Assembly: GCF_010634855.1 (NCBI RefSeq)
Contig: NZ_MWLQ01000037.1
Span: forward strand, 1 to 63,538
From: Microbacterium sp. B35-30
Lineage (GTDB): Bacteria; Actinomycetota; Actinomycetes; Actinomycetales; Microbacteriaceae
DNA length: 63,538 nucleotides
Reading direction: 5' to 3'
The position numbers were made by a program, and so were the translations under genes. The notes beneath the pieces are model-generated. The model searched no databases and had not been told where the DNA came from. It worked only from the letters and a program-made list of their open reading frames with translations. This document shows, piece by piece, positions 26,072-35,263 of the stretch. Every line of letters starts with the position of its first letter. The first letter of the stretch is position 1.

Positions 26072-26974
26072 ATGCGCACCACCAAGAGCCTTATCGCCCT
26101 CGCCCCGCTTCTCGTTCTCGGCCTCGTCGCCGGCTGCTCGTCGGCGGCTCCGGAAGCCGAGCCGGCAGAGACCGAAGCCGCGACCGAAGCGCCGCTGTAC
26201 GACCAGCTGCCCGACGCGATCAAGGAGGCCGGCGCCATCAAGATCGCCGGCGACACGCACCCTCCGTACCGCACCATCGAGGAGGGTGGCGAGATCACCG
26301 GCATCGACCCCGACCTGCAGGTCGCGCTCTCGGAGCAGCTCGGCGTGCCGTTCGAGATCATCACCGCCTCCGGCCTCGATGCGATGCTCACCGGCATGCT
26401 GTCGGGCCGTTTCGATGCGTTCAACGGACCGGTCCGCACCACGCCCGAGCGCGAGGCGGAGTTCGATGCCGTGGTGTGGATGACCACGCGCACGTCGTAC
26501 GTGTACCTCGCCGAGCGCGCCGACGAGCTGAGCGATCCGGAGGCCCTGTGCGGCGCGCGGGTCGCGGGTGTCACCGGGTCGGTCACCGAGAGCCAGCTCG
26601 CCCGGTACAACGAATGGTGCGCCGAGGAGGGGCTGGACCCCGCGGAGTTCATCGGCCTCGAAGACAGCAACGCGACGTTCCTCGCGGTCAACTCCGACCG
26701 CGCCGACTACGCCGGCACGACGCAGTCCGCCGCGATCGACCTGCAGGCCTCCGACCCCGACACGTACGAGTTCATCATCCAGTCCGACGAGCAGGGCGCG
26801 GGCGTCGACCAGCTCGCGATGTTCATGCCCAAGGGCAACGGGCTGGCAGAACCCATGCTCGCCGCCTTCGAGGCGATCTTCGAGAACGGCGAGTACGAGC
26901 GGATCATGACCGAGTGGGGGATCGAGGACGCCGCTGTCGACGCACCCACCCTCAACCCGATGACCAGCGAGTGA
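26072..26974 (+). CDS. Polar amino-acid-type ABC transporter substrate-binding lipoprotein
   Basis: The 300-residue family 3 solute-binding protein has a lipobox (LVAGCSS) after a short signal. Family hallmarks are IAGDTHPPYRTIEEGGEITGIDPDLQVALSEQLGVPFEI, SGRFDAFNGPVRTTPEREAEFD and the hinge VNSDRADYAGTTQSAAI. The ATG at 26072 has GTGGAG upstream. It is the first gene of an eight-gene operon; the permease follows after 2 bp. The ligand would be an amino acid or a small carboxylate metabolised by the CoA-dependent enzymes downstream (inference). Confidence 0.92.
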   Translation: MRTTKSLIALAPLLVLGLVAGCSSAAPEAEPAETEAATEAPLYDQLPDAIKEAGAIKIAGDTHPPYRTIEEGGEITGIDPDLQVALSEQLGVPFEIITASGLDAMLTGMLSGRFDAFNGPVRTTPEREAEFDAVVWMTTRTSYVYLAERADELSDPEALCGARVAGVTGSVTESQLARYNEWCAEEGLDPAEFIGLEDSNATFLAVNSDRADYAGTTQSAAIDLQASDPDTYEFIIQSDEQGAGVDQLAMFMPKGNGLAEPMLAAFEAIFENGEYERIMTEWGIEDAAVDAPTLNPMTSE

Positions 26975-26976
26975 CG

Positions 26977-27900
26977 ATGACAGACCTCACCACGCAGCCG
27001 GTGCGCAACCCCTCGGCCGACAGATCCATCGACGCCGCGCGCGCACGACGTCGGATCCATCCGTGGCGGGTGGTGGTCGGCATCCTGCTGGCGCTCGTCA
27101 CGGTGCAGATCGTGGTCTTCCTCGTCACGAACGAGCGGTTCGACTGGCCGGTCGTCGCGGAGTACCTCTTCAACCCGAGCGTGCTCATGGGGCTGGGCAT
27201 GTCGATCATGCTCACGATCGTCGCCATGGTGCTCGGCTCGCTCCTGGGCACCGCCCTGGCGGCGGGGCAGCTCACCGAGTTCGCGCCGCTGCGGTGGGCG
27301 TGCATCGTGTTCGTCGGGGTGTTCCGCGGGGTTCCGCCGCTGGTTCAGCTGATCTTCTGGTACAACCTCGCGTACCTGCTGCCGCGCCTCGCCGTCGGGG
27401 TCCCGTTCGGTCCGGACCTCTTCAGCTGGCCGACGAACGACCTCATCACGCCGCTCACTGCCGCGATCATCGGCCTTTCGCTCCACGAGGCGGCGTACAT
27501 GGCCGAGATCATCCGCGCCGGCATCCTGTCGGTCGACTCCGGCCAGCGCGATGCGGCGGCCGCGATGGGCTTCAGCCGCTGGCACTCGTTCACACGCGTC
27601 GTGCTGCCGCAGGCGATGCGCGTCATCATCCCGCCGACGGGATCGCAGGTGATCGCGCTCATGAAGGGAACGTCGCTCGTGAGCGTGATCGCGATGGGGG
27701 ACCTCCTGCACTCGGTGCAGGTCATCTACAACCGCACGTACGAAGTGGTGCCCATGCTGATGGTCGCTGTCATCTGGTATCTCGTGGTCGTCACCGCCCT
27801 GACGCTCGTGCAGCGCAGGGTGGAGCGGCATTTCAGCAGAGGCATGTCGCGAGCCGCCGTCGCCCGCCGCGTCGTCGAGCGGACGGAGGCGGTGGCATGA
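26977..27900 (+). CDS. Amino-acid ABC transporter permease (HisM/GlnP family)
   Basis: The 307-residue inner-membrane permease has an N-terminal helix (RVVVGILLALVTVQIVVFLV) followed by a HisMQ core. It shows GLGMSIMLTIVAMVLGSLLGTALAAGQ, FRGVPPLVQLIFWYNLAYLLP, and the cytoplasmic EAA loop EIIRAGILSVDSGQRDAAAAMGFSRWHSFTRVVLPQAMRVIIPP. It is the single permease of the system, so it presumably acts as a homodimer. Its end overlaps the ATPase start by four bases (ATGA). Confidence 0.93.
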   Translation: MTDLTTQPVRNPSADRSIDAARARRRIHPWRVVVGILLALVTVQIVVFLVTNERFDWPVVAEYLFNPSVLMGLGMSIMLTIVAMVLGSLLGTALAAGQLTEFAPLRWACIVFVGVFRGVPPLVQLIFWYNLAYLLPRLAVGVPFGPDLFSWPTNDLITPLTAAIIGLSLHEAAYMAEIIRAGILSVDSGQRDAAAAMGFSRWHSFTRVVLPQAMRVIIPPTGSQVIALMKGTSLVSVIAMGDLLHSVQVIYNRTYEVVPMLMVAVIWYLVVVTALTLVQRRVERHFSRGMSRAAVARRVVERTEAVA

Positions 27901-28706
27901 CCGCCGAGAACACGAGCGTGACGCCCGTGCTGCAGGTCGTCGGTGTACGCAAGGAGTACGGCGACAACGTCGCCCTCGACGGCGTCGACTTCGAGGTGCA
28001 CGCGCAGGAGGTCGTCGCGGTGCTCGGGCCCTCGGGGTCGGGCAAGTCCACGCTCGTGCGCTGCATCGACCAGCTCGAGTCGATCGAGGGTGGAGCGATG
28101 TATCTCGACGGCGAGCTGCTCGGCTACGAACGCCATCGTGACGGCATCCGTCCCCTCACCGACGCCGACGTGAAGCGGCAGCAGCGTCGCATGGGCATGG
28201 TGTTCCAGCAGTTCAACCTGTTCCCGCACTGGACGGTGCTGCGCAACATCACCGAGGCGCCGATCAAGGTTCACGGTGTGCCTCCCACCGAGGCGAAGGC
28301 CCGCGCGATGGAGCTGCTCGCCCGGGTCGGGCTTGCCGACAAGGCGCAGGCGCACCCGCGTCAGCTGTCGGGCGGACAGCAGCAGCGGGTGGCGATCGCG
28401 CGCGCGGTGGCCACGAACCCGCGCATCCTGCTCTTCGACGAGCCGACGAGCTCGCTCGATCCGGAGCTGGTCGACGAGGTGCTGCAGGTGATGAAGGATC
28501 TCGCCGAGTCGGGCATGACGATGATCGTCGTCACGCACGAGCTCGACTTCGCCCGTCACGTCGCCGACCGGTGCGTGTTCATGGCGGAGGGGCAGGTGAT
28601 CGAAGACCGCCCGTCGACGGAGTTCTTCGATGCTCCGCGGTCGACGCGACTGCGGACGTTCCTGACGCGCACGGCGGCGACGCCGGCGCGCGAGGTGGGC
28701 GCGTGA
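27897..28706 (+). CDS. Amino-acid ABC transporter ATP-binding protein
   Basis: The 269-residue ATPase has Walker A GPSGSGKST, Q-loop FQQFNLFPHWTV, signature LSGGQQQRVAIARA, Walker B ILLFDEPTSSLDPE and H-loop VVTHELDFARH. It belongs to the polar amino-acid (GlnQ/HisP) class and energises the preceding permease. ATGA overlaps at both ends couple it to the permease and to the CapA-like gene. Confidence 0.95.
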   Translation: MTAENTSVTPVLQVVGVRKEYGDNVALDGVDFEVHAQEVVAVLGPSGSGKSTLVRCIDQLESIEGGAMYLDGELLGYERHRDGIRPLTDADVKRQQRRMGMVFQQFNLFPHWTVLRNITEAPIKVHGVPPTEAKARAMELLARVGLADKAQAHPRQLSGGQQQRVAIARAVATNPRILLFDEPTSSLDPELVDEVLQVMKDLAESGMTMIVVTHELDFARHVADRCVFMAEGQVIEDRPSTEFFDAPRSTRLRTFLTRTAATPAREVGA

Positions 28707-29845
28707 CCACGATCCGTGCCGTCGGCGACCTCGTGCTCGAGCGCAAGGACGCCCGCCCGCTCCTCGCGCCGGCCCGCGACCTGCTGCGGGAGAGTGACCT
28801 GCTCATCGGGCAGCTCGAGATCCCGCATCTCGATGCCGACGTCGATGGGGCTGTGGTGCAGACGACGGATGTCCCGGCACTGCCCGGGCCGCCGTCGGCC
28901 CTGGACGCCCTCGCCGACGCCGGGTTCGGCATCCTGACCCTCGCCGGCAACCACGTCTACGACTTCGGTCCGGAGGGCATCCGCGGCACCGTGCGCCACT
29001 GCGCCGAGCGGGGGCTCCGCACGGTGGGAGTCGGTGACAGCCTCGACGAGGCGCTCACGCCGGCGATCACCGACGTGGACGGCACCCGCATCGCGGTGCT
29101 GAGCGTCAACTGCGTCGGTCCCCGCGAAACGTGGGCCTCGAGCCTGAAGCCGGGCGCCGCATACGTCGAGGTGATCACGCACTACGAGGTGCGGGGCGCG
29201 AACCCGGGCGGACCGCCCCGCGTGCGAACCTATGCAGAGTCCACGAGTCTGGGCCGCCTGCGCGAAGCAGTCGATGTCGCGGCCGCGCACGCCGACGTCG
29301 TCGTCGTCGCGCTGCACAAGGGCCTCGTCCACGTTCCCGTCGACATCGCCGACTACGAGATCGAGATCTCCCATGCCGTGGTGGATGCCGGAGCCCACGC
29401 GGTGGTCGGACACCATGCGCACATCGCGAAGGGCGTGGAGGTCTACCGCGACCGACCGATCTTCCACGGCCTGGGCAACTTCGCCACAGTGACGCGCGCG
29501 CTCTCGGTGTCGGCGGAGGGGTCGCCCGAGCGCGTGGCATGGGCGCGGCAACGCCGGCGCCTGTTCGGTTTCGAACCGGATGCCGCGATGCCCGACTATC
29601 CGTTCCACCCCGAGAGCCGGCACACCGCGATCGCCGAACTGGTCGTCGAGGACGGCGAGGTGAGCGCCGCGCTTCTGCCGTGCTGGATCGACGACGAGGC
29701 GCGCCCCGTGCCCGTCGGGCGCTCCGACCGCGGCGAGCAGGTCGCCCAGTACCTGCGCACGATCACGGCACAAGCCGGTTTCACCACTGAGCTCGCGTGG
29801 GACGGCGATCGACTCGTCGTCCGCGCGGGGGAGAGCACACGATGA
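28703..29845 (+). CDS. CapA-family (PGA_cap) metallophosphatase-like protein
   Basis: This 380-residue protein belongs to the family named after poly-gamma-glutamate capsule protein CapA. It shows the calcineurin-like metal pattern: AVGDLVLE at the N-terminus, LAGNHVYDFG, VVALHKGLVHV and VGHHAHIAKGVEVY. No signal peptide or membrane anchor is seen, unlike capsule CapA proteins, so it probably acts in the cytosol on the compound imported by the ABC system. Starts GTG, overlapping the ATPase stop (GTGA). Such CapA-like proteins are often found in catabolic operons without capsule genes. Confidence 0.82.
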   Translation: MTTIRAVGDLVLERKDARPLLAPARDLLRESDLLIGQLEIPHLDADVDGAVVQTTDVPALPGPPSALDALADAGFGILTLAGNHVYDFGPEGIRGTVRHCAERGLRTVGVGDSLDEALTPAITDVDGTRIAVLSVNCVGPRETWASSLKPGAAYVEVITHYEVRGANPGGPPRVRTYAESTSLGRLREAVDVAAAHADVVVVALHKGLVHVPVDIADYEIEISHAVVDAGAHAVVGHHAHIAKGVEVYRDRPIFHGLGNFATVTRALSVSAEGSPERVAWARQRRRLFGFEPDAAMPDYPFHPESRHTAIAELVVEDGEVSAALLPCWIDDEARPVPVGRSDRGEQVAQYLRTITAQAGFTTELAWDGDRLVVRAGESTR

Positions 29846-31086
29846 GCCATCCTGACGCCCCGCTTGCGGGCAAGACCGTGATCGACCTGACCACCGCGCT
29901 CGCGGGACCCTACGCGACGCTGCTGCTGGCGAGCCTGGGTGCGCGCGTCATCAAGGTCGAGAACCCTGAGCGCGGCGGCGATTCGTCGCGCAACAACTCG
30001 CCGTACGTGACCGCCGACGGACTGCAGCTGCGGCGCACCGGTCCTGACGACATGTCGGTGTCGATGATGGCGCGCGGTCGCGGCAAGGAGAGCATCACGC
30101 TCAACCTCAAGCACGCCGCCAGCCGGGAGGTGTTCTTCGACCTCGTCCGCCATGCCGACATCGTCGTCGAGAACTACAGCGCCGGCGTGACACGGCGCCT
30201 CGGCATCGACTTCGCCGCCGTGCAGCAGATCAACCCGCGCATCGTCTACACCTCGATCAGCGGCTTCGGCGCGCAGGGCGTGCCGGGCGAGGGCAAGGCG
30301 ATGGACACGATCATCCAGGCGCTGAGCGGCGTCATGATGACCGCCGGCGAGCCGGGTGACGCGCCGGTGCGGTTCGGTCTGCCGATCGGCGATCTGGTCG
30401 CGCCGCTGTTCGCGGTGATCGGGACCCTCGCCGCCGTGATGGACGCCGAGCGCACCGGCGAAGGTCAGCACGTCGACGTCTCTATGCTCGGCAGCCTCAC
30501 GTCGCTCGTCGCGTGCGAGCCGTTCGATGCCCTGGAGTCGGTCGGCTTCCCGCTGCGGACGGGCGCGGTCGTGCCCCGCCTCGCACCGTTCGGCACGTTC
30601 CAGTCGGTCGACGGCTGGTTTGCGATCTGCGCCCCCACCGACGCCTTCGCCGAGGGGACCCTCACCGCGATCGGGCAGGCCGAGCTGATCGAGGATCCGC
30701 GGTTCTCGTCGCGCGACGCGCGCGTCGACAACGCCGACGAACTGCATGCCCTCGTGAGCGAGTGGGCCCGCAACCGATCGTCGGCCGAGGTGCTGTCGGC
30801 GTTCGAGCACAACGGCGTCCCGGCCGCTCCGGTGCGCGACACCGCGACCGCCGTGCGCGACGACATCGTCACCGGCCGCGGAGAGGTCGTCCCCCTCGTG
30901 CACCCGCAGTTCGGTCACTTCGAGGGCCTGTACGGCACCGGGCTTCCGATGGTGTTCTCGCGCAGCCGCGCCGACCTCTCCAAGCCCGCGCCCGGTCTGG
31001 GCCAGCACACCGACGACGTGCTCGGGGACCTCCTCGGCTACGACGCCGAGCGTGTGGCGCAGCTGCGGCAGGACGGGGTGCTGTGA
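29842..31086 (+). CDS. Family III CoA-transferase (CaiB/BaiF)
   Basis: The 414-residue enzyme moves CoA between carboxylic acids. Family III features are VIDLTTALAGPYATLLLASLGARVIKVENPERGG, the long NLKHAASREVFFDLVRHADIVVENYSAGVTRRLG stretch, the catalytic Asp in MDTIIQALSGVM and VDVSMLGSL. It lies immediately before two 2-hydroxyacyl-CoA-dehydratase-like genes, an arrangement like FldA-FldBC for phenyllactate dehydration. The likely role is to activate a 2-hydroxy acid as CoA ester. Overlaps its neighbours by ATGA and GTGA. Confidence 0.92.
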   Translation: MSHPDAPLAGKTVIDLTTALAGPYATLLLASLGARVIKVENPERGGDSSRNNSPYVTADGLQLRRTGPDDMSVSMMARGRGKESITLNLKHAASREVFFDLVRHADIVVENYSAGVTRRLGIDFAAVQQINPRIVYTSISGFGAQGVPGEGKAMDTIIQALSGVMMTAGEPGDAPVRFGLPIGDLVAPLFAVIGTLAAVMDAERTGEGQHVDVSMLGSLTSLVACEPFDALESVGFPLRTGAVVPRLAPFGTFQSVDGWFAICAPTDAFAEGTLTAIGQAELIEDPRFSSRDARVDNADELHALVSEWARNRSSAEVLSAFEHNGVPAAPVRDTATAVRDDIVTGRGEVVPLVHPQFGHFEGLYGTGLPMVFSRSRADLSKPAPGLGQHTDDVLGDLLGYDAERVAQLRQDGVL

Positions 31087-32129
31087 CGGCGAGCGCACCC
31101 GTGATCGGCGTCGTGGGCAACGATGTGCCGCGTCAGCTGCTCCTCGCGCTCGGAGCGCGCCCCCAGCGGCTGACCGGTTCGTGGACCGGGGTCATCGACC
31201 CCGACGCCCAGCAGCTTCTCGGCGCGACGGATGCCGCCGTGGCGCGCCTGCTCACCGAGCTGCGCGGCGACGCGCACTCGCCGGACGCGCTCATCGTGTG
31301 CAATGACTCCCAGGCGCACCTGCGCCTCTTCTATGTGCTGCGTGCCACCGCGGCTGGGCTGCCGGTGCACCTGCTCGACATGCCACGAGAGGCCTCCGAG
31401 CCCGCGCGCCGCTTCGCGCGGTTCCAGCTCGAGGAGCTCGCCGCGTTCTGCGCCGCCGTGACGGGACGCACGCTGGATGCGGCATCCCTCGCCGCTGCGG
31501 CCGACGCTGAGGCGGCCCTCGGCGACGCGCTGCGACGGCTGCGCGCCCGGCGCCGGGCCCACCCCTCGCAGTGTGCGGGCGCTGATGCGCTCGACGCGAT
31601 GCAGGACGCTGCACGTCTGACGCCCGAGGACGCCGTGACGCGTCTCGACGCCACGGGGGGGCAGGCGGCGACGGTGCCGTCGGGTGCGATCAGGGTGCAC
31701 GTGACCGGCTCGTCCCACCCCGACGCGGCCGTCTACAGCGAGTTGGAGAGCGACGCACGCTGCGTGATCGTCAGCGAGGACCACGACACCGGGGATGCCG
31801 CGTGGCTGGGCGATTCGGTGCGCGGCGAGACCACGGAACACGTGCTCGAAGGACTGATCGACGCCCACTTCGCGCGTGTCACCACCTCGGCCACCACGTC
31901 CGGCGCGGTGCGCGCCGCGTTCACTCGCGACGTCGCACGCGCGGCGGGCGCGCACGCGGTGGCCGCGATCATCCGCGAGCTCGACGAAGCCCCTCTCTGG
32001 GACCTCGCCGATCAACGCGCCGCGCTCGAGGGCACCGCCTTCGTCAGCGTCCGCGTGGCGCCCGGCGACGAGGTCGGAGCGGCCCGAGAGCTCGTGCGCG
32101 AGATCGTCGAGAAGGCGGTGCCGGCATGA
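31083..32129 (+). CDS. 2-hydroxyacyl-CoA dehydratase-like subunit (HgdB/FldC family)
   Basis: The 348-residue protein shows the HgdB-type pattern: an N-terminal Rossmann-like opening (IGVVGNDVPRQLLLALGARPQRL), then DALIVCNDSQAHLRLFYVLRATAAGLPVHLLDMPRE, where a conserved Cys normally binds the [4Fe-4S] cluster. After it comes a helical middle and a second Rossmann lobe. Four cysteines are present in all. These enzymes use a radical mechanism started by an ATP-driven activator; no activator gene is seen here. GTG start inside the CoA-transferase stop. Confidence 0.75.
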   Translation: MTASAPVIGVVGNDVPRQLLLALGARPQRLTGSWTGVIDPDAQQLLGATDAAVARLLTELRGDAHSPDALIVCNDSQAHLRLFYVLRATAAGLPVHLLDMPREASEPARRFARFQLEELAAFCAAVTGRTLDAASLAAAADAEAALGDALRRLRARRRAHPSQCAGADALDAMQDAARLTPEDAVTRLDATGGQAATVPSGAIRVHVTGSSHPDAAVYSELESDARCVIVSEDHDTGDAAWLGDSVRGETTEHVLEGLIDAHFARVTTSATTSGAVRAAFTRDVARAAGAHAVAAIIRELDEAPLWDLADQRAALEGTAFVSVRVAPGDEVGAARELVREIVEKAVPA

Positions 32130-33388
32130 GCGATCCTCGTCCCGTGGGCTCGCCGCGCCTCGAGAGTGCCGCCGCCGCGACGGCGTTCCAGAAGGAGTGG
32201 TTCCTGGGCCTCGCCGACCGCTCGCGCGAGGGCGAGCCGATCGCGCTGGCGAACGCAGATGCCCCGCACGAGCTGCTGCGCGCTCTCGGCATCCCGTATG
32301 TCGTGAATCAGTGGTGGTCGTCGATCATCTCCGCCAAGCGCGCGGGAGCCGCCAGCCTCGCCGCCGTCGCCACGCGGGGCCTGCCCGATGACAGCCGCCA
32401 GTACGACGTGCTGCCCCTCGGCGCGCAGGAGCTCGCCGCCGGCCACGCGCCGTGGGGCGGGCTGCCCGAGCCGCGCTTCGCGATCGCCGAGCGCAGCGGC
32501 GACGTCACGCACAAGATCTTCGAGCAGTGGGGTCGCCGCCCGGGCACCGAGACCTTCCTGCTCTCGCGCACCGCCGCCGTGCCGGCGCCTGCGGGCTGGT
32601 GGGACCGCGTGGCGCATGACTGGGAGGAGGTCTTCGGGGCGGCCCGCATCGATCTGCTGGAGGGCGAGATCCGGATGCTGGCCGCCACGCTCGAGCAGCG
32701 CGTCGGTCGCACCCTCGACCTCGAAGAGCTCACCGGCATCATGGCGCTCGCCAACGAGCAGGCCGAGTGGAATCGTCGCACGCGCGACCTGCTGGCGACT
32801 GCCCGGCCGCTTCCGGTCGCCGTGACCGACATCATCCCGGCGGTCATGGTGCCGCAGTGGCATCGCGGCACCCCGTGGGCGGCGGCCGCAGCGAGGCGCC
32901 TTCATGACGAAGTCGCACGCCGCATCGACCAGGGCCACGCCGTCTTCCCGGGTGAACGGCGTCGCCTGATGTGGATCGGCCGCGGCCTGTGGTCCGACCT
33001 GGAGATGTACCGCTCGTTCCAGGACCAGTTCGGCGCGGTCTTCGTGTGGTCGATGTATCTCGCGATCGCCGCGGACGGCTATGCCCGGTACGGTGACGAT
33101 CCAGTGAGGACGCTCGCCGCGCGCTTCGTGGGGCTGACCGACCTGCTCTACGTGCCGCCGATGTCGTCCTCGTGGTACGTGAAAGAGGCGCTCGCCCACG
33201 GCGTCGACGGTGTGGTTCACCTCGTCGCCGACGACACCCCGGCGCCCGGCGTCATCACTGCGGCGCTCGAGGAGCGCGGCATCCCGGTTCTCGAGATCCG
33301 CGCCAGCAACGCCGACCCACGTGCGACAGGCGACGTGCGAGAGCGGATCGCGGACTTCGTGCGGGAGCGCGTTCCGGCCAACCGATGA
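32126..33388 (+). CDS. 2-hydroxyacyl-CoA dehydratase-like subunit lacking all cysteines
   Basis: The 420-residue protein is the companion HgdA/FldB-type subunit. Seen are ANADAPHELLRALGIPYVVNQWWSSIISAKRAG, DVLPLGAQELAAGHAPWGGLPEP, TDIIPAVMVPQWHRGTPWAAAA, RLMWIGRGLWSDLEMYRSFQDQFGAVFVW and a C-terminal DGVVHLVADDT lobe. Reading all 420 residues shows no cysteine, so it cannot hold the usual Cys-ligated [4Fe-4S] cluster. It may be a structural or substrate-binding subunit, or the pair may use different chemistry compatible with an aerobic host. Coupled by ATGA on both sides. Confidence 0.7.
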   Translation: MSDPRPVGSPRLESAAAATAFQKEWFLGLADRSREGEPIALANADAPHELLRALGIPYVVNQWWSSIISAKRAGAASLAAVATRGLPDDSRQYDVLPLGAQELAAGHAPWGGLPEPRFAIAERSGDVTHKIFEQWGRRPGTETFLLSRTAAVPAPAGWWDRVAHDWEEVFGAARIDLLEGEIRMLAATLEQRVGRTLDLEELTGIMALANEQAEWNRRTRDLLATARPLPVAVTDIIPAVMVPQWHRGTPWAAAAARRLHDEVARRIDQGHAVFPGERRRLMWIGRGLWSDLEMYRSFQDQFGAVFVWSMYLAIAADGYARYGDDPVRTLAARFVGLTDLLYVPPMSSSWYVKEALAHGVDGVVHLVADDTPAPGVITAALEERGIPVLEIRASNADPRATGDVRERIADFVRERVPANR

Positions 33389-34581
33389 GCCGGACGCCGC
33401 GCATGCGCGTCTTCGAGCCGTTCGGCAACCGACGCTTCTCGCTGTACTTCAGCGGCCAGGTGATCTCGAACACCGGCACGTGGTTTCAGAACCTCGCGCT
33501 GTCGCTCGTCGTGCTCGAGGCGACCGGCAGCGCCCAGGCGCTCAGCGGTGTGACCGTCGCGCAGTTCCTGCCGCTGCTCGTGCTGAGTATTCCGGCCGGC
33601 CGCCTCGCAGATCGGGTGCGACCGCGCACGATTCTGCTCGTGACCTCACTCGCATCGGCGCTCGTTGTGGCGGGCCTCGCGTTCGTGACCCTCGCCTCCG
33701 AGCCGCCGATCGTGGCGATCTACGCACTGGTGGCCGCGCTCGGCACGGTGCACGCGTTCGAGAGGGTCGCGGCGCAGTCGATCATCTTCGAGATCGTCGG
33801 ACCGGAGACCCTCGGCCGCGCGGTCTCGCTCAGCACCATCGCGCTCGCCTCGGCGCGTTCCATCGGCCCAGGACTTGCCGGCATCGCCTTCCAGGGACTG
33901 GGGGCGACGGCCTGCATGCTGATCAACTCGGCGTCGTTCCTGCTGGTTTTCGCATCGATCGCGGCCATCCGCCCGGCGCGGCTGTTTCCGCGTCCTCGGC
34001 GGGCGGAGCGGCCAGGACGCGGCATCCGTTCCTCATTCTTCAGCCGCGAACTGGTGACGCTGCTCATCGTCAACGCGCTCGTGGCCCTGCTGGCGCTCAA
34101 CCTCATGCTCGTGCTGACAGCGACCGTGAGCCTCACCTTCGGCGGCGACGCGACGGCGGTCGGGGCGACCCACACGCTGAACGCCCTGGGCGCCATCGTG
34201 GGCGGCGTCCTCGCCGCCGGCCGCGATCGCGTCACGGTGCGCTCGCTCATCGTCGCGTGCGGGGGACTCGGAGCGGCCCTGCTGATGAACGCCGCGGCGC
34301 CCACGCTGGCCATCCTGCTCGCGCTCGGGCCGCTGCTCGGCCTCGGCGTCGGGTACTACCACGGCATCCTCAACGCGGCCGCTCAGGTCAGCGTCGCTCC
34401 CGACCAGATCGGCCGGACGATGTCGCTCGTGACGCTCGGCGCCTACGGCATGGTCCCGTTCGGCGCCCTGCTCATGGGATGGGTGATCGACGCTCAGGGC
34501 GGGAGGGTGGCGCTGGCGATCGGCGGTCTCACCGGTTTCGCGTGCGCGGCCTTCGTCGCCGTCCGGCTCCGGAAGCGATGA
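33385..34581 (+). CDS. MFS transporter (EntS-like branch)
   Basis: The 398-residue protein has about 10-12 membrane segments. It begins FEPFGNRRFSLYFSGQVISNTGTWFQNLALSLVVLEATGSAQALSG, the opening of the MFS_3/enterobactin-exporter group. The loop motif IPAGRLADRVRPRTILL is the MFS signature between helices 2 and 3. It is the last gene of the operon (ATGA overlap). An export role, perhaps for the product of the CoA pathway or a toxic intermediate, is inferred. Confidence 0.88.
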   Translation: MSRTPRMRVFEPFGNRRFSLYFSGQVISNTGTWFQNLALSLVVLEATGSAQALSGVTVAQFLPLLVLSIPAGRLADRVRPRTILLVTSLASALVVAGLAFVTLASEPPIVAIYALVAALGTVHAFERVAAQSIIFEIVGPETLGRAVSLSTIALASARSIGPGLAGIAFQGLGATACMLINSASFLLVFASIAAIRPARLFPRPRRAERPGRGIRSSFFSRELVTLLIVNALVALLALNLMLVLTATVSLTFGGDATAVGATHTLNALGAIVGGVLAAGRDRVTVRSLIVACGGLGAALLMNAAAPTLAILLALGPLLGLGVGYYHGILNAAAQVSVAPDQIGRTMSLVTLGAYGMVPFGALLMGWVIDAQGGRVALAIGGLTGFACAAFVAVRLRKR

Positions 34582-34608
34582 CGGATGCCGGCGGCCCGGG
34601 CCGCCGCT

Positions 34609-35139
34609 TCAGGACGGAGTCAGACCCGATCCTTTGCTGGGGCGTCGGCGCTTGGCGACCGCCTCGGCCTCGGCATCCGCATCTCCGAAGTAGCCGCCGG
34701 CGAGGGTATCGGCGGCGCGATCGAGCACCTCGGCGAGGGACCGCCCGAGGTCGGGGCCGATGATGTCGGCAAGCCGATCCTCGCGCTCGCGGATCTCGCC
34801 CTCGCACTTGGCGAGCGTGTCCCAGCCGGTTTCGCTCAGCCGCACCAGCCGCACACGTCGGTTCGTGGGATGCTCGACGCGCTCGATGAGACCTGACTCG
34901 AGTAGTTCAGCCGACACCACATGCGCCGCCTGAGAGCTGACGAACGTGCGACGGGCGACCTGCGCGTTCGACAACGGCACGCCTTCGCCGAGCACCTGCA
35001 GGATGAGGAGCTGTGCGAGAGTCACGCCGTGCGCGAGGGCGGTGTTCTCGGCGGCGCGGTTGAGGGCGCGGGCCAGACGGTATGCCGTGTAGTTGAGCCG
35101 GTCGGTGGCGGGCGTTCCGCGCGGATCTGGGCTTTCCAT
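34609..35139 (-). CDS. MarR-family transcriptional regulator
   Basis: The 176-residue winged-helix protein has NYTAYRLARALNRAAENTALAHGVTLAQLLILQVLGEG, recognition region LSNAQVARRTFVSSQAAHVVSAELLESGLIER and wing VEHPTNRRVRLVRLSETGW, all standard MarR elements. The C-terminal tail is unusually basic (AVAKRRRPSKGSGLTPS). The ATG at 35139 has GGGAG 7 bp upstream. It converges with the eight-gene operon and may control it from its far end; no divergent target is present. Confidence 0.88.
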   Translation of the reverse strand: MESPDPRGTPATDRLNYTAYRLARALNRAAENTALAHGVTLAQLLILQVLGEGVPLSNAQVARRTFVSSQAAHVVSAELLESGLIERVEHPTNRRVRLVRLSETGWDTLAKCEGEIREREDRLADIIGPDLGRSLAEVLDRAADTLAGGYFGDADAEAEAVAKRRRPSKGSGLTPS

Positions 35140-35263
35140 CGACACACTCCCAGCCTAGCCGGGACGGGCTTCCCGCCCGGCTCGGTGCGCTCCCGGGTCC
35201 GCCCGAGTGAGCGGCCGCGGGCGCGAGCCTTCGCGATGCCAGGGGTTGCGACCGCGTCCGAGG

